Shown piece after piece: positions 31,596 to 39,352 of a DNA stretch of 42,112 nt. The notes under the pieces are model-generated. The model was not told where the DNA came from. It saw nothing but the letters and a program-made list of their open reading frames with translations, and did not search any database. This stretch comes from a virus. Each line of letters begins with the position of its first letter. Position 1 is the stretch's first letter. Location: positions 1-42,112 of the IMG/VR virus record IMGVR_UViG_3300042922_000505, one strand, 5' to 3'. Position numbers and translations under genes: made by a program.

Positions 31596-31635
31596 TCTAC
31601 ATAACTTAATATGTGAGATTACTTCTTATTTTTTT
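31589..31635. terminator. Bidirectional terminator between XRE and integrase
   Basis: A 14-bp stem with one bulge (arms about 31589-31602 and 31611-31625) followed by TTATTTTTTT on the plus strand; the minus strand also has a T-rich run. Shared by two convergent genes; the integrase stop lies in the T-run. Confidence 0.75.
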
Positions 31636-32572
31636 ACTTTTTAATTTTAATTGATTTCTTACTTATAAACTCTAAAGGATTAAATTCCTCAAAGCCATCC
31701 TGTAGGTCTTTAGTAAACATATTTACATAATTACGAACCATATCCATATCACTGTGATTAAGTGTTTTTTGGAGCTTAAATATATCTCCACCATTAAGAA
31801 TCCATTGCTTAGCAAAAGTATGTCTCCAACGATGTATGCCTGTCTTTTTAACACCTCTAGAGTGATTGTATCTTCTCATACTGCTATCAATACTATCTCT
31901 GTTTAATTGACCGCTATAGGCAGTACAAAAAGCGTAATCTTCCTCATTTCCTTCTCTTATAGATAAATATTCCTTTAGTACAGGCTTAAGTGATGGAGTT
32001 ATTGGAATTGCTAAAGGTCTCCTATTTTTCGTAGTTCCTAAAAATAATAGGCTATTATCTAAATCTACATCTTTGATTTTTAAATTTCTTACATTGGAAC
32101 ACCTCATGCCTGTAGAGTAAAGCAAATTACATATGGTCCAATTTCTAAATTCTACAAAGCTGCAGTTACTTTTATTAGGTTTCTTAAGTAATATTTTAAC
32201 CTCATCTTCCGTATATGTTTCTATTACTGGTTTATCATATTTAATAAGAGCAATATGAAATTTTTCCATATATCCTAGCTTCATGAAGTAATATAATATT
32301 GTTTTGAAGCCTCTAAGGTAAGTATTTATAGTTATATCCTTTATATTTAATTCGTTTTGGCATCCGATAATAAAATTATCTACTGTAGCCTTGGTTATAT
32401 CCTTTATAGGAATCTTAGGCTCAATAAACTTATAAATAGTTCTAACTGTATTATCGTAAAATTGTATAGTAGCAGGTCTGAAGTTCCTGGTCCTGCAATA
32501 GAAAATAAACTCATCATAACCCCTATCAAAAGTTATACTTTTTGTATTAATTTCTATCATTTTTCTTTTCAA
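31634..32572 (-). CDS. int: Tyrosine integrase
   Basis: 312 residues from TTG 32572, which has AAGGTGG eight bases upstream. N-terminal SAM-like core-binding domain (about 20-110), C-terminal catalytic domain with Arg in LYSTGMR (R157), H-x2-R in HRWRH (H247, R250), His in LNHSD (H273) and nucleophile Tyr in VRNYVN (Y282). All catalytic residues are present. Catalyses integration at the adjacent attP candidate. No recognised excisionase is present; a small early protein may serve. Confidence 0.93.
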   Translation of the reverse strand: MKRKMIEINTKSITFDRGYDEFIFYCRTRNFRPATIQFYDNTVRTIYKFIEPKIPIKDITKATVDNFIIGCQNELNIKDITINTYLRGFKTILYYFMKLGYMEKFHIALIKYDKPVIETYTEDEVKILLKKPNKSNCSFVEFRNWTICNLLYSTGMRCSNVRNLKIKDVDLDNSLLFLGTTKNRRPLAIPITPSLKPVLKEYLSIREGNEEDYAFCTAYSGQLNRDSIDSSMRRYNHSRGVKKTGIHRWRHTFAKQWILNGGDIFKLQKTLNHSDMDMVRNYVNMFTKDLQDGFEEFNPLEFISKKSIKIKK

Positions 32573-32595
32573 AATATCGACCACCTTTACATAAA

Positions 32596-32646
32596 AATTG
32601 CACACACGTTTTAAGTATTTCTACAAAATAAACGTGCGTGCAAATT
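32596..32646. repeat. Inverted repeat upstream of int (possible arm or Xis sites)
   Basis: Arms 32596-32611 and 32630-32646 match over about 15 positions with one or two differences (AACGTGYGTGCAA core), separated by 18 bases. Lies between the int start and the attP core. Confidence 0.6.
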
Positions 32647-32679
32647 AAAACTTTAAGGTAGTTAAAATCCTTTAAAGAA

Positions 32680-32764
32680 TGCAGGTGACGGGACTTGAAC
32701 CCGTACGTTATTCAACACACGCCCCTCAAACGCCCTAAGGGGATAGTTCTCACAAATTACCTGC
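32680..32764 (-). other. attP: attP candidate with tRNA 3'-end-like sequence
   Basis: On the minus strand, a canonical T-arm (ACGGG-TTCAAGT-CCCGT) is followed by CACCTGC-A, matching an acceptor stem, as in host tRNA genes with a long variable arm (Leu/Ser type). 85 bases upstream GCAGGTA could pair with it, but the D-loop GG and anticodon U33 are missing, so it is not a full tRNA. Phages often carry the 3' part of their target tRNA at attP; location beside int supports this. A CCCC/GGGG hairpin sits in the middle. Confidence 0.65.
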
Positions 32765-32933
32765 ACCAGCTTAGCTAACACTAGTCTATTTTATAGATGT
32801 TCTACTTGTTAGTATGTGAATAATATACTACACTTTTGGAATATTAATGTCAACATTTTGAAATAAGGTAGTTTTCTATTAATAAAAAATTCCTTCATTT
32901 ATATATAGGCAAAATGTACTTATAACAATTTTC

Positions 32934-33310
32934 ATAACAAAAATCACAAAAAAATAACAAAATCAAAAAAATTCTTGTTATTACCTTTAGAGCAGTAATA
33001 TTAATGGTTCAGACCTAATGGTAAAAATTAGATATAACAAAAACGAAAATGGTTTTGTTATTTAGCTATCCATTGGTATCACTGGCATTACCCTATATAT
33101 AATATATATATAACAAAAAATATATAAATATATATATATAGATGAGAAATAGATACATATACTCATATAAAGATAGGGGCTATATTGTTTAAAATCTTGT
33201 TATTTTGTTATTTTTCTTCTAAAGGCTTTATTTTACTAGCTTAGAGCCATAACAAAACCATTAAAAAGTTGTGAAAAAGTTGTTATTTTTTTGTGAAAAC
33301 TTGTTATATT
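32934..33310. repeat. Repeat array B: inverted, diverged copy of array A
   Basis: No gene in 32765-33552. By hand count five TAACAA and six TTGTTA hexamers, one long dyad (33034-33061), AT tracts and a GTGAAAA-GTTGTTATTTTTTTGTG stretch. Compared with array A in reverse orientation, it shares the exact 20-mer at 33191-33210 and the following blocks (CCCCTAT, then TTTCTCAT, then GGGTA.GCCA). In addition CATTGGTAT-ACTG occurs in both arrays in the same orientation (17142-17155 and 33071-33084). Confidence 0.75.
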
Positions 33311-33552
33311 GAGATTTAAGCAGAAAATGAAGATAAAAGATAGGATTTATTTTGCTCTACAGGCAATTAAAAACCTTTTAAAAAGATGCACGATTTTAAA
33401 GCTAAAATCAAGCTTGTAGAGACGTTTTAATATTAAGTAATGCAATTATCGTTAAATTGATTTTGAAAGCTATATGAAGACGATAAGGCTATCAAAATTT
33501 ATCGTAAAATAAAAAGGCTATAGAATTTTATTTCTATGCCTCTAGATGTTTA
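33311..33552. other. Gene-free stretch between array B and the XRE gene
   Basis: 242 bases. Holds a small dyad (GATTTTA-AAGC-TAAAATC, about 33392-33409), two CCTNTAG motifs and the terminator at 33508-33540. No ORF with a ribosome site was seen. Confidence 0.5.
33508..33540 (-). terminator. Terminator of the small XRE gene
   Basis: Arms 33516-33525 and 33532-33540 pair with one bulge; the minus strand continues CCTTTTTATTTT. Directly after the stop at 33553. Confidence 0.65.
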
Positions 33553-33747
33553 TTATTCAGTTATATTTTCCATTATATCTCCTGGCTGGCATTTCAAAAA
33601 ATCACATATCTTTTGAATAACTTCTGTTGTAATTATATCACCCTTAGTCAGCTTTGCTAAAGTTGGTGAAGAAATAATATCTAATAAATCAGTTTTTTTC
33701 ATTCCCTTTCTATTAAGCAAGTCGAATAGTTTATAATATTTAATCAT
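33553..33747 (-). CDS. Small Cro/CI-type HTH protein, 64 residues
   Basis: YozG-like HTH: LFDLLNRKGMKKTDLLDIISSPTLAKLTKGDIITTEVIQKICDFL. GAGGTGAT ribosome site. Divergent from the 61-residue gene at 33900, sharing a very AT-rich control region with repeated ATTAATATTTTAT blocks. It lies between attP and the lysis genes, a common place for lysogenic cargo. Confidence 0.8.
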   Translation of the reverse strand: MIKYYKLFDLLNRKGMKKTDLLDIISSPTLAKLTKGDIITTEVIQKICDFLKCQPGDIMENITE

Positions 33748-33828
33748 ATAATCACCTCTAAAATAAGTTTAATATAATTTTATATTAATGTAAACTAATA
33801 TTTTATTAAATTTAATTAATATTTTATA

Positions 33829-33857
33829 TTGACATATATATTAGTTAATGCTAATAT
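33829..33857 (+). promoter_or_regulatory. Strong promoter for the 33900 gene
   Basis: Consensus TTGACA (33829-33834), 17-base spacer, TAATAT (33852-33857), with a GTTAAT/ATTAAC inverted repeat across the -10 (about 33844-33866) that could be the operator of the divergent HTH protein. Confidence 0.7.
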
Positions 33858-33899
33858 AATATTAACGAAAACAAATAAAATATATTGGAGGAATTAAAA

Positions 33900-34085
33900 A
33901 TGAATAGAACAATGAAAATGATAGGTAAAATGAGTTTAGAAAAAATAGCTGATGAATTAATAAATAAATGGAATGCTAACGAAGAAAAAATAAAATTTTT
34001 ACTAAATGGAAAATATGAAAGTAGATTACAAGAAATGTTATATAGGAGTCAAATTGGTGACGATATAGAATGGCTATATGTATAA
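33900..34085 (+). CDS. Small helical protein, 61 residues, strongly promoted cargo gene
   Basis: ATG at 33900, GGAGG eight bases upstream. Basic helical start (MNRTMKMIGKMSLEKIADELINKW) and acidic end (SQIGDDIEWLYV). Not recognised. Own consensus promoter, own terminator, and a divergent HTH gene: the set looks like a free-standing cargo or switch unit expressed in the lysogen. Confidence 0.7.
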   Translation: MNRTMKMIGKMSLEKIADELINKWNANEEKIKFLLNGKYESRLQEMLYRSQIGDDIEWLYV

Positions 34086-34087
34086 TA

Positions 34088-34116
34088 GATTAGGTTTAAA
34101 ACCTAGTCTTTTTTAT
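34088..34116 (+). terminator. Terminator of the 33900 gene
   Basis: 10-bp stem (34088-34097 with 34099-34108 region, one G-U), then six T. Faces the endolysin terminator. Confidence 0.8.
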
Positions 34117-34124
34117 TTTATGGC

Positions 34125-34157
34125 ATAAAAATAAAGCTAGGAAATTAATCCTAGCCT
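34125..34157 (-). terminator. Terminator of the late operon after endolysin
   Basis: Perfect 7-bp stem (34136-34142 with 34149-34155), minus-strand tail TTTATTTTTA. Ends the structural and lysis transcript. Confidence 0.8.
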
Positions 34158-34186
34158 TTGACACTCTTGAATATTGAATTTTAATT

Positions 34187-34966
34187 CTAATGATCCGAAT
34201 TATATATATTGTTATTAAACATATTACTTTCTGCAATTCTACGTTTATCCAATCCAGGCCAAACAACTGCAACATTATTTTCTATAACTTTATTCCACAT
34301 TCTAAAATATGTTGTTATTTTATTTGCATCTCGTCCACCACTTACAATATATTTGTAAAGAGTTGAACCTAATAAACCATTATTACTATCGCCTACGCCA
34401 ATATTATATGCACAACTTACAATAGCATCAAATTGATTTTGTGCTAACGCAACGCTTCTAGAGTCTAAATCTGCTTTTATAGGCTTTGCATAATTAGTAT
34501 TAATTACAGTTTTCAACTCTTCACTTGCTTCTTCTTCTGTTATAGTATTTCCCCAATTTGCTATTTCTGCTCCTGTAGCACCATATCCCTGAGTTATAGT
34601 TCCTGTATTATCATCATATTTGTTTGGATAAAATTTTTCATATCCTTTTACAAAATTCAAGCAATCATTACTAACAAGTGAATCAATCCATACTCCATTA
34701 GAATCTACTTCATAACCATCTGGTGTAGTGCAATTTGCATATAAAGAACCATCATTTGCAAAACAATAGTCTTTATTATCTATCTTTTGCCAGCCTGTTA
34801 ATATTCTGCCCGTAGAGTCTAAATAGTACCATTTAGCGTTATCTTGTATCCATCCTGTAGCCATTACACCATTAGAATTCAAATAATACCAATAGTCTCC
34901 TACTTTTGCCCAACCTGTAACCAATACTTTGTTATCATCTTCTAAACACCATTGCCATCTACTCAT
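34187..34966 (-). CDS. Endolysin: N-terminal choline-binding-type repeats + GH24 lysozyme
   Basis: 259 residues. Residues 1-95 carry four GW-type cell-wall-binding repeats (TGWAKVGDYWYYLNSNGVMA, TGWIQDNAKWYYLDSTGRIL, TGWQKIDNK.). Residues about 100-255 are a T4-type lysozyme with the catalytic set Glu 110 (KGYEKFY), Asp about 119 and Thr 125 (GTITQGYGAT). Cleaves peptidoglycan after holin opening. The binding domain precedes the enzyme, the reverse of most endolysins. No signal peptide is seen. Confidence 0.9.
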   Translation of the reverse strand: MSRWQWCLEDDNKVLVTGWAKVGDYWYYLNSNGVMATGWIQDNAKWYYLDSTGRILTGWQKIDNKDYCFANDGSLYANCTTPDGYEVDSNGVWIDSLVSNDCLNFVKGYEKFYPNKYDDNTGTITQGYGATGAEIANWGNTITEEEASEELKTVINTNYAKPIKADLDSRSVALAQNQFDAIVSCAYNIGVGDSNNGLLGSTLYKYIVSGGRDANKITTYFRMWNKVIENNVAVVWPGLDKRRIAESNMFNNNIYNSDH

Positions 34967-34977
34967 ATTATCACCTC

Positions 34978-35373
34978 TTAATTAGCGTTTGGACTTGCAG
35001 CACTTACATGAGTTACTTCTTGCCCTATAACTTGTACATTATCCGGATTAGCTACTTCAATTTTTGCATTTGCAGATGTATCAATTTGAGCTTGTACAGT
35101 ATTTGAAGTTGCTGAGTCGATAGAATTATCACTAGAAGTTTTAACCTCTGTATTAGTCTCTATAGGCTGTTTCGCAACGTCATTCATTCCTGGTGTTGAA
35201 GTATCAACAATAATTCCTAGTAAAATAAAAATGGTCAAGATAGTATTTAAAATATCTGACCAATTACTAGGAAAAATATTATAACCTAGCTGTTGAGTAA
35301 GTAATACAATAGCACTTACTATTGATACCCAAAAAGTTTTGTTTGTTAATCTTGATTTTAAATTAATATTCAT
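34978..35373 (-). CDS. Holin, phiLC3 family
   Basis: 131 residues. Starts NLKSRLTNKTFWVSIVSAIVLL, the phiLC3 signature, with two membrane helices (about 13-30 and 42-58) and the conserved D.STPGM.D segment. The C-terminal 65 residues are an unusual Thr/Ser/Asn/Val-rich extension. Forms the lesion that releases the endolysin. Confidence 0.9.
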   Translation of the reverse strand: MNINLKSRLTNKTFWVSIVSAIVLLTQQLGYNIFPSNWSDILNTILTIFILLGIIVDTSTPGMNDVAKQPIETNTEVKTSSDNSIDSATSNTVQAQIDTSANAKIEVANPDNVQVIGQEVTHVSAASPNAN

Positions 35374-35374
35374 T

Positions 35375-35665
35375 TTAAAGTCTCCTCTCTATATTCCTTT
35401 CTAGATCATCAAATCTAGTTTCTAATTTTTCTAAAGAATTTATCATTCTGCTATTATTTTCTATACTTTTATTAAGCTGCTCATTTAACTGTGCTTCTCT
35501 TTTTTCAGATTTTTCAACTTGGTCTTCCAATTGCTTTTGAAATTTAACTATTGTACTGCCTACAAAATCTCTTGTAAACTTTGCTAAATAAACTATTCCA
35601 ATAAGTAGAGCCATTAATAAAATCCACGTTATACTCTTACCTTCAAATATCTCAAGATTCGGCAT
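35375..35665 (-). CDS. BhlA/UviB-like holin-associated protein
   Basis: 96 residues. One N-terminal membrane helix (ITWILLMALLIGIVYLAKF) followed by a charged coiled coil (EDQVEKSEKREAQLNEQLNKS, then a second heptad run). Pattern of the BhlA/UviB family associated with bacteriocin and phage release. Sits between holin and the ComEA-like gene. Confidence 0.85.
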   Translation of the reverse strand: MPNLEIFEGKSITWILLMALLIGIVYLAKFTRDFVGSTIVKFQKQLEDQVEKSEKREAQLNEQLNKSIENNSRMINSLEKLETRFDDLERNIERRL

Positions 35666-35981
35666 TTACACTCACCTCCTCTTCGATATTTTTTATAAAA
35701 TCCTCTGAAATTCCATCTATTTTAGATAGATCCCATATACTTTTATATGGCCTATAGGCAATAATTAGGTCGGCTTTTTTATTTCCAATACCTCTTATAG
35801 ACATTAGCTCGTTTTTATCTGCAGTATTAATATTTATCTTTTGTTTATCTTCTGTTTTATTTATATTAATTACATTCTGATTAATATTTGTACTTAAGCT
35901 TTTTGAAACTGAAAAGCCAAGTAAAAATGCTATTATCAAAATAATAATAGACAATATATATATAATATTTATTCTTTTCAT
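35652..35981 (-). CDS. ComEA-like membrane-anchored helix-hairpin-helix protein
   Basis: 109 residues from ATG 35981 (GAGG six bases upstream). One membrane helix (about 5-27) then a linker and a double helix-hairpin-helix of the ComEA type (ININTADKNELMSIRGIGNK, then YKSIWDLSKIDGISEDF). ComEA binds DNA outside the membrane during natural transformation. Here it lies in the lysis cassette, coupled to the BhlA-like gene by a 14-base overlap. Role inferred only: DNA handling at the cell surface or an adopted host gene. Confidence 0.85.
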   Translation of the reverse strand: MKRINIIYILSIIILIIAFLLGFSVSKSLSTNINQNVININKTEDKQKININTADKNELMSIRGIGNKKADLIIAYRPYKSIWDLSKIDGISEDFIKNIEEEVSVNAES

Positions 35982-36011
35982 TTTAACCTCGCTTTCCAGC
36001 ATTTTAAGGCA

Positions 36012-36038
36012 ATAAAAAAGGCTTAATACAAAAGCCTA
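36012..36038 (-). terminator. Terminator between XkdX and the ComEA-like gene
   Basis: Stem AGGCTT/AAGCCT (36019-36024 with 36032-36037) and a six-T tail on the minus strand. May separate tail and lysis expression partly. Confidence 0.65.
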
Positions 36039-36058
36039 TCATATTGCCTATAGGTGCT

Positions 36059-36334
36059 TTAAGAAGCTATTATCACGTTGTATTCAGCTTGTGTTATTAA
36101 CCCTTTTGTTACGCAAGATTGTAAATAGGTTTGATCTATTTTACCTGCCTTATATGCACCATCTAAATACTCAAGATAAGTTTGATTTGTTATCTGTTGA
36201 TATTGAGTTGGTGTTATTTTACCAAGATAAACATATTTCGCCACATCATCATTGTCATACTCTCCACCATCATAATAGTTTTTAATTACATCAAACCAGT
36301 TTATATTTGATAAAGATTTTAAATCTATACTCAT
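36059..36334 (-). CDS. XkdX-family protein
   Basis: 91 residues. Repeat of the XkdX pattern (VAKYVYLGKITPTQYQQITNQTY and GLITQAEYNVIIAS) with WFDVIKNYY at the start. Small tail-region protein found at the end of PBSX-like fibre clusters; function not established. One-base overlap with the gene upstream. Confidence 0.85.
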   Translation of the reverse strand: MSIDLKSLSNINWFDVIKNYYDGGEYDNDDVAKYVYLGKITPTQYQQITNQTYLEYLDGAYKAGKIDQTYLQSCVTKGLITQAEYNVIIAS

Positions 36335-36672
36335 TATATTATCCCTCCCTCAGCTAGTGCGAGAAGCATTTCAGCTACTTGTGATCTTAAATCGTTAATT
36401 TGTTGCTGAGTTGTATCGGCCATTGCAAGAGTAACTATAATTTCTCCTGTTGCGGCTATTTTCAATATACTTATATATGATAAGTTTTTATAATCCGCAT
36501 ATACATTTCCATCAGATGTAACAAATTTTATTTCTGATATATTGCTTGGAGTAAATAACGAATCTAGATTATCTACTGTTTGATTTGTAAAAGTTAATGC
36601 TAGTCCATTTGTTAGAACTGCTATTGATTCTACATCTAAAGATGTTCCATTGTTTAAAATTACTTTGTCCAT
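36334..36672 (-). CDS. Hypothetical tail fibre-region protein
   Basis: 112 residues, beta-rich N-terminal 80 residues (VESIAVLTNGLALTFTN, SEIKFVTSDGNVYADYKNLSY) and a C-terminal helix (QQQINDLRSQVAEMLLALAE). Lies between the fibre and XkdX genes, typical for a fibre-accessory protein. Not assigned. Confidence 0.75.
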   Translation of the reverse strand: MDKVILNNGTSLDVESIAVLTNGLALTFTNQTVDNLDSLFTPSNISEIKFVTSDGNVYADYKNLSYISILKIAATGEIIVTLAMADTTQQQINDLRSQVAEMLLALAEGGII

Positions 36673-36704
36673 ATTTTCACTTTCCTTTCTATTTATAACT
36701 TAAA

Positions 36705-37349
36705 TTAATTTCCTAAAGCTAGCCAATTAAATGTTAATGTTTGTGGAACATAGCTATTACAACGAAAAACAACTTGTGTTGCACTAACAGAAGATACTCT
36801 CGCACTTATATATCCAGAATCACCACCAGTTATAGCAACTATAGTAGCAAAAACTAGAGGTGAAGAACTAAAAGCCGTAGGGAATGTAACAGTAACATCT
36901 ATTCCAGTACCAGCAGTTACTACTGTTACAGAACTAGAGCCATCTTGAACCTTATAACCACCATTTAAAGCTCGTAATAAATTAAATCCTCCTGCTGTTG
37001 TTGTTCCTGTAAAATTGGGACTTGCTAAAGGTGCTTTATTGCTATTTAATTCGTTGATAGCTCCTGTTACTGTTTTACTTGTTGTAGTTCTTGTATTATC
37101 TGTGTCATTTGCTTTTAATGCTAAATTAGTATTTATTGTATTAATTTCACCTTGTATAACTGAACCTTGCTTGGCATTTAAAGCAAATCCATCTTCTGTT
37201 GCTGCCAGATTATTAACAAGTTTATCTGTTGTTATTGTTTCAATTGCAAATGTATCTAAAATATCCGAATTACTATTAAAAACATCAATATCGTAAAATT
37301 CATCTGATGCAGGTTTAATTAATCCTAATTTTGTAGTTGTTGTTGACAT
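36705..37349 (-). CDS. Tail fibre protein
   Basis: 214 residues. The start (TTKLGLIKPASDEFYDI) is a baseplate-attachment type N-terminus; the middle is a Thr/Asn-rich shaft with KTVTGAINELNSNKAPLASP..TGTTT; the C-terminal 75 residues form a beta domain resembling lectin-like fibre tips (SPLVFATIVAITGGDSGYIS ... TLTFNWLALGN). Receptor binding inferred. Short for a fibre, so it may be the only adsorption protein. Confidence 0.85.
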   Translation of the reverse strand: MSTTTTKLGLIKPASDEFYDIDVFNSNSDILDTFAIETITTDKLVNNLAATEDGFALNAKQGSVIQGEINTINTNLALKANDTDNTRTTTSKTVTGAINELNSNKAPLASPNFTGTTTAGGFNLLRALNGGYKVQDGSSSVTVVTAGTGIDVTVTFPTAFSSSPLVFATIVAITGGDSGYISARVSSVSATQVVFRCNSYVPQTLTFNWLALGN

Positions 37350-37350
37350 T

Positions 37351-37899
37351 TTATGAAATCACCTCATTTCTTAACTGATTATATGTGTATGAATGTAAAT
37401 GGCTATGTGTAAAATTAGCTAGAGTAGAATGCTGATTATAAAGCAAACTCAAATCAATTATCATATTACATGGCCTTATTCTTTCTAAAAGTTCGCTAAC
37501 TGCATCATATTGAGCTTTTACAATTAAAGCAACTCTGACCTTTATTGTATGTGTAGATAAATTTCTTTCTAAAGAATATCCATTTTCACCACATAGAGTT
37601 GTTAGCTGCTGATTTAAAACATTCATAGTGTAAGGAAGTTTTTCATTTAATCTAGATTTAATTCTAAATTGTCTATCTTCTATGCTATCGGTATCTTTAG
37701 GAACTATTTTTAATATAGATTCCCATCTTTTACAACCATTTTCAGTAAGAGAATCACAAAACATGTCATTATAAAAGTTTTCTATTGCTTGCCATTGAGC
37801 GTTAAGTTCTGGATTATCAGCAACGGCTATTTCAATTATTTCTCTATATTCTCTTAAAATTTGAGGGAAGTAATTAATAATATCAACTTGACGAGCCAT
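37351..37899 (-). CDS. DUF2313 (YmfQ-like) tail/baseplate protein
   Basis: 182 residues. Helical start (INYFPQILREYREIIEIAVADNPELN.W), the CKRWESILKI segment and C-terminal IRPCNMIIDL strand match DUF2313, found after baseplate J in contractile tails. Likely a wedge component. Overlaps the J gene by 17 bases. Confidence 0.88.
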   Translation of the reverse strand: MARQVDIINYFPQILREYREIIEIAVADNPELNAQWQAIENFYNDMFCDSLTENGCKRWESILKIVPKDTDSIEDRQFRIKSRLNEKLPYTMNVLNQQLTTLCGENGYSLERNLSTHTIKVRVALIVKAQYDAVSELLERIRPCNMIIDLSLLYNQHSTLANFTHSHLHSYTYNQLRNEVIS

Positions 37900-38953
37900 T
37901 TATAGTCCCCCTAACTGGAATTTTATCTGCATCTATTGTAAGATTTGCAGCAGTTCCATTAAGTGTAGTGCTTCCTACGTCTATAATGCCTGTAACCCCT
38001 AATAATCTAGTTTCAACTTGACTTATTCTAACAACTAAATTAGTTTCGTCTTGCCAAGTTTTAGATAAATCTAAGAAATAATCATCTATAGCTGTGAATA
38101 CATGAGATTTTATGGCATTAAAATCATACCCACTTTGATACGTTATAGCTGTTACTATATTTACAGTTTCATTAGTTGCGCCCTCAACAGTTACTTCATG
38201 GTCTATAGGTGCTATTCCATTGCCTTGTCCTTGACTGCCTATAGGATCAATTAATTCTTGAGTGTCATTAACAAACTCATTACTTGGAGCTTTAAATTCA
38301 GAATTTATTATTACAATTTTTACAGTTCCTCCACCATTCCAAACAGGATAAATTTTAGTACCTCCAACTCCTGGAATTGCATTAACCTTAGCTTTATATT
38401 CTGCCTTATTGCCTCCAAACGATTGTGACTCTAAACTGTTAAAATATTCTTGGCGAAATACTTCTGTGTCTTCTTCATCTTCCCCTGGAGTTATTAATTC
38501 AGTTGCAATAGCACTTGTTAAGCCTGCTATATTCTCTACAGGTATTAAATTACCTAAATCTTGATTGCCTATAGTTCCAGCAGTTTCACATTTTAATTCA
38601 TAAGTGTGTGTTACATCATCTAGCAACTTAGAAACATCATAAACCAATGTTCCTAAAGTGAATCTTGCGCCTATAGAAATAGCCTTATTAAATACAACTT
38701 TTATTACTGCATAAGTAGCATTGGCTGGAATTAAACCACGTTCAGCAGCTCTTCTAATTAAATATGGCCTACTTGCAGTATCGGCAAAAGCTTCATTTAA
38801 AGCAGCATCTAAAGAAATATACATGTTTTGATGTTCAATTGCATCAGTGGCAGATGTTGTATATATCAAGCTTGCTTCTCTTTTATCAACTGAATTATCT
38901 ACTCTTGCCAACATTCTATTTAAAATAATATTAAAAGTTTGATCTTCATACAC
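37883..38953 (-). CDS. Baseplate assembly protein J-like (XkdT)
   Basis: 356 residues. Typical J features: MLARVDNSVDKREASLIYTTS, GLIPANATYAV, beta domain with TLVYDV, the PGVGGTKIYPVWNGGGTVKI segment and a C-terminal helical domain. Forms the baseplate wedge. Shares ATG/stop overlap with the DUF2634 gene. Confidence 0.93.
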   Translation of the reverse strand: MYEDQTFNIILNRMLARVDNSVDKREASLIYTTSATDAIEHQNMYISLDAALNEAFADTASRPYLIRRAAERGLIPANATYAVIKVVFNKAISIGARFTLGTLVYDVSKLLDDVTHTYELKCETAGTIGNQDLGNLIPVENIAGLTSAIATELITPGEDEEDTEVFRQEYFNSLESQSFGGNKAEYKAKVNAIPGVGGTKIYPVWNGGGTVKIVIINSEFKAPSNEFVNDTQELIDPIGSQGQGNGIAPIDHEVTVEGATNETVNIVTAITYQSGYDFNAIKSHVFTAIDDYFLDLSKTWQDETNLVVRISQVETRLLGVTGIIDVGSTTLNGTAANLTIDADKIPVRGTINGSSS

Positions 38954-39351
38954 TAAATATCCACCTCCTTGGTTGCATCTACATTTCCATAGATTGTATT
39001 AACGGTAAAACTTATAGTTAAACTATCTTTATTTGGGGCAAAAGAAAAAGAATCAACTGAATTGATTCTATCGTCATATGTCAAAGCATTTGTTATTCTT
39101 CTTTCTAATTCGCTACAAACATAATCATAATCTTCACCTATAAGGTCCGACGTTTGTACACCTATATTCCAAGAATAGATTATACTTTCATATCTTTCTA
39201 TATTGAGATAAATGTAAATTGCTTGCTTTAATGCTTCTAATTTATCTACATTTCCCAAGACTATACTTTTATCAGTATTGAGCTTAAAAGTTTTGCTCGG
39301 CTGACTACTTTGAGTTACTATTGTAAAATTTGCATCTACTTCTGGTAGCAT
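38953..39351 (-). CDS. DUF2634 baseplate protein (XkdS/gp25-like)
   Basis: 132 residues. TFKLNTDKSIVLGNVDKLEALKQAIYIYLNIERYE and YSWNIGVQTSDLIGEDYDYV are the recognisable DUF2634/gp25-type sequences. Wedge core component that starts sheath polymerisation. Confidence 0.9.
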   Translation of the reverse strand: MLPEVDANFTIVTQSSQPSKTFKLNTDKSIVLGNVDKLEALKQAIYIYLNIERYESIIYSWNIGVQTSDLIGEDYDYVCSELERRITNALTYDDRINSVDSFSFAPNKDSLTISFTVNTIYGNVDATKEVDI

Positions 39352-39352
39352 A

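Noticed and set aside
32680-32764. Complete functional tRNA gene
   Set aside because: T-arm and acceptor are good, but D-loop GG, U33 and a proper anticodon stem are missing; read as an attP fragment.
33386-33430. 14-codon plus-strand ORF after array B
   Set aside because: No ribosome site, very short.
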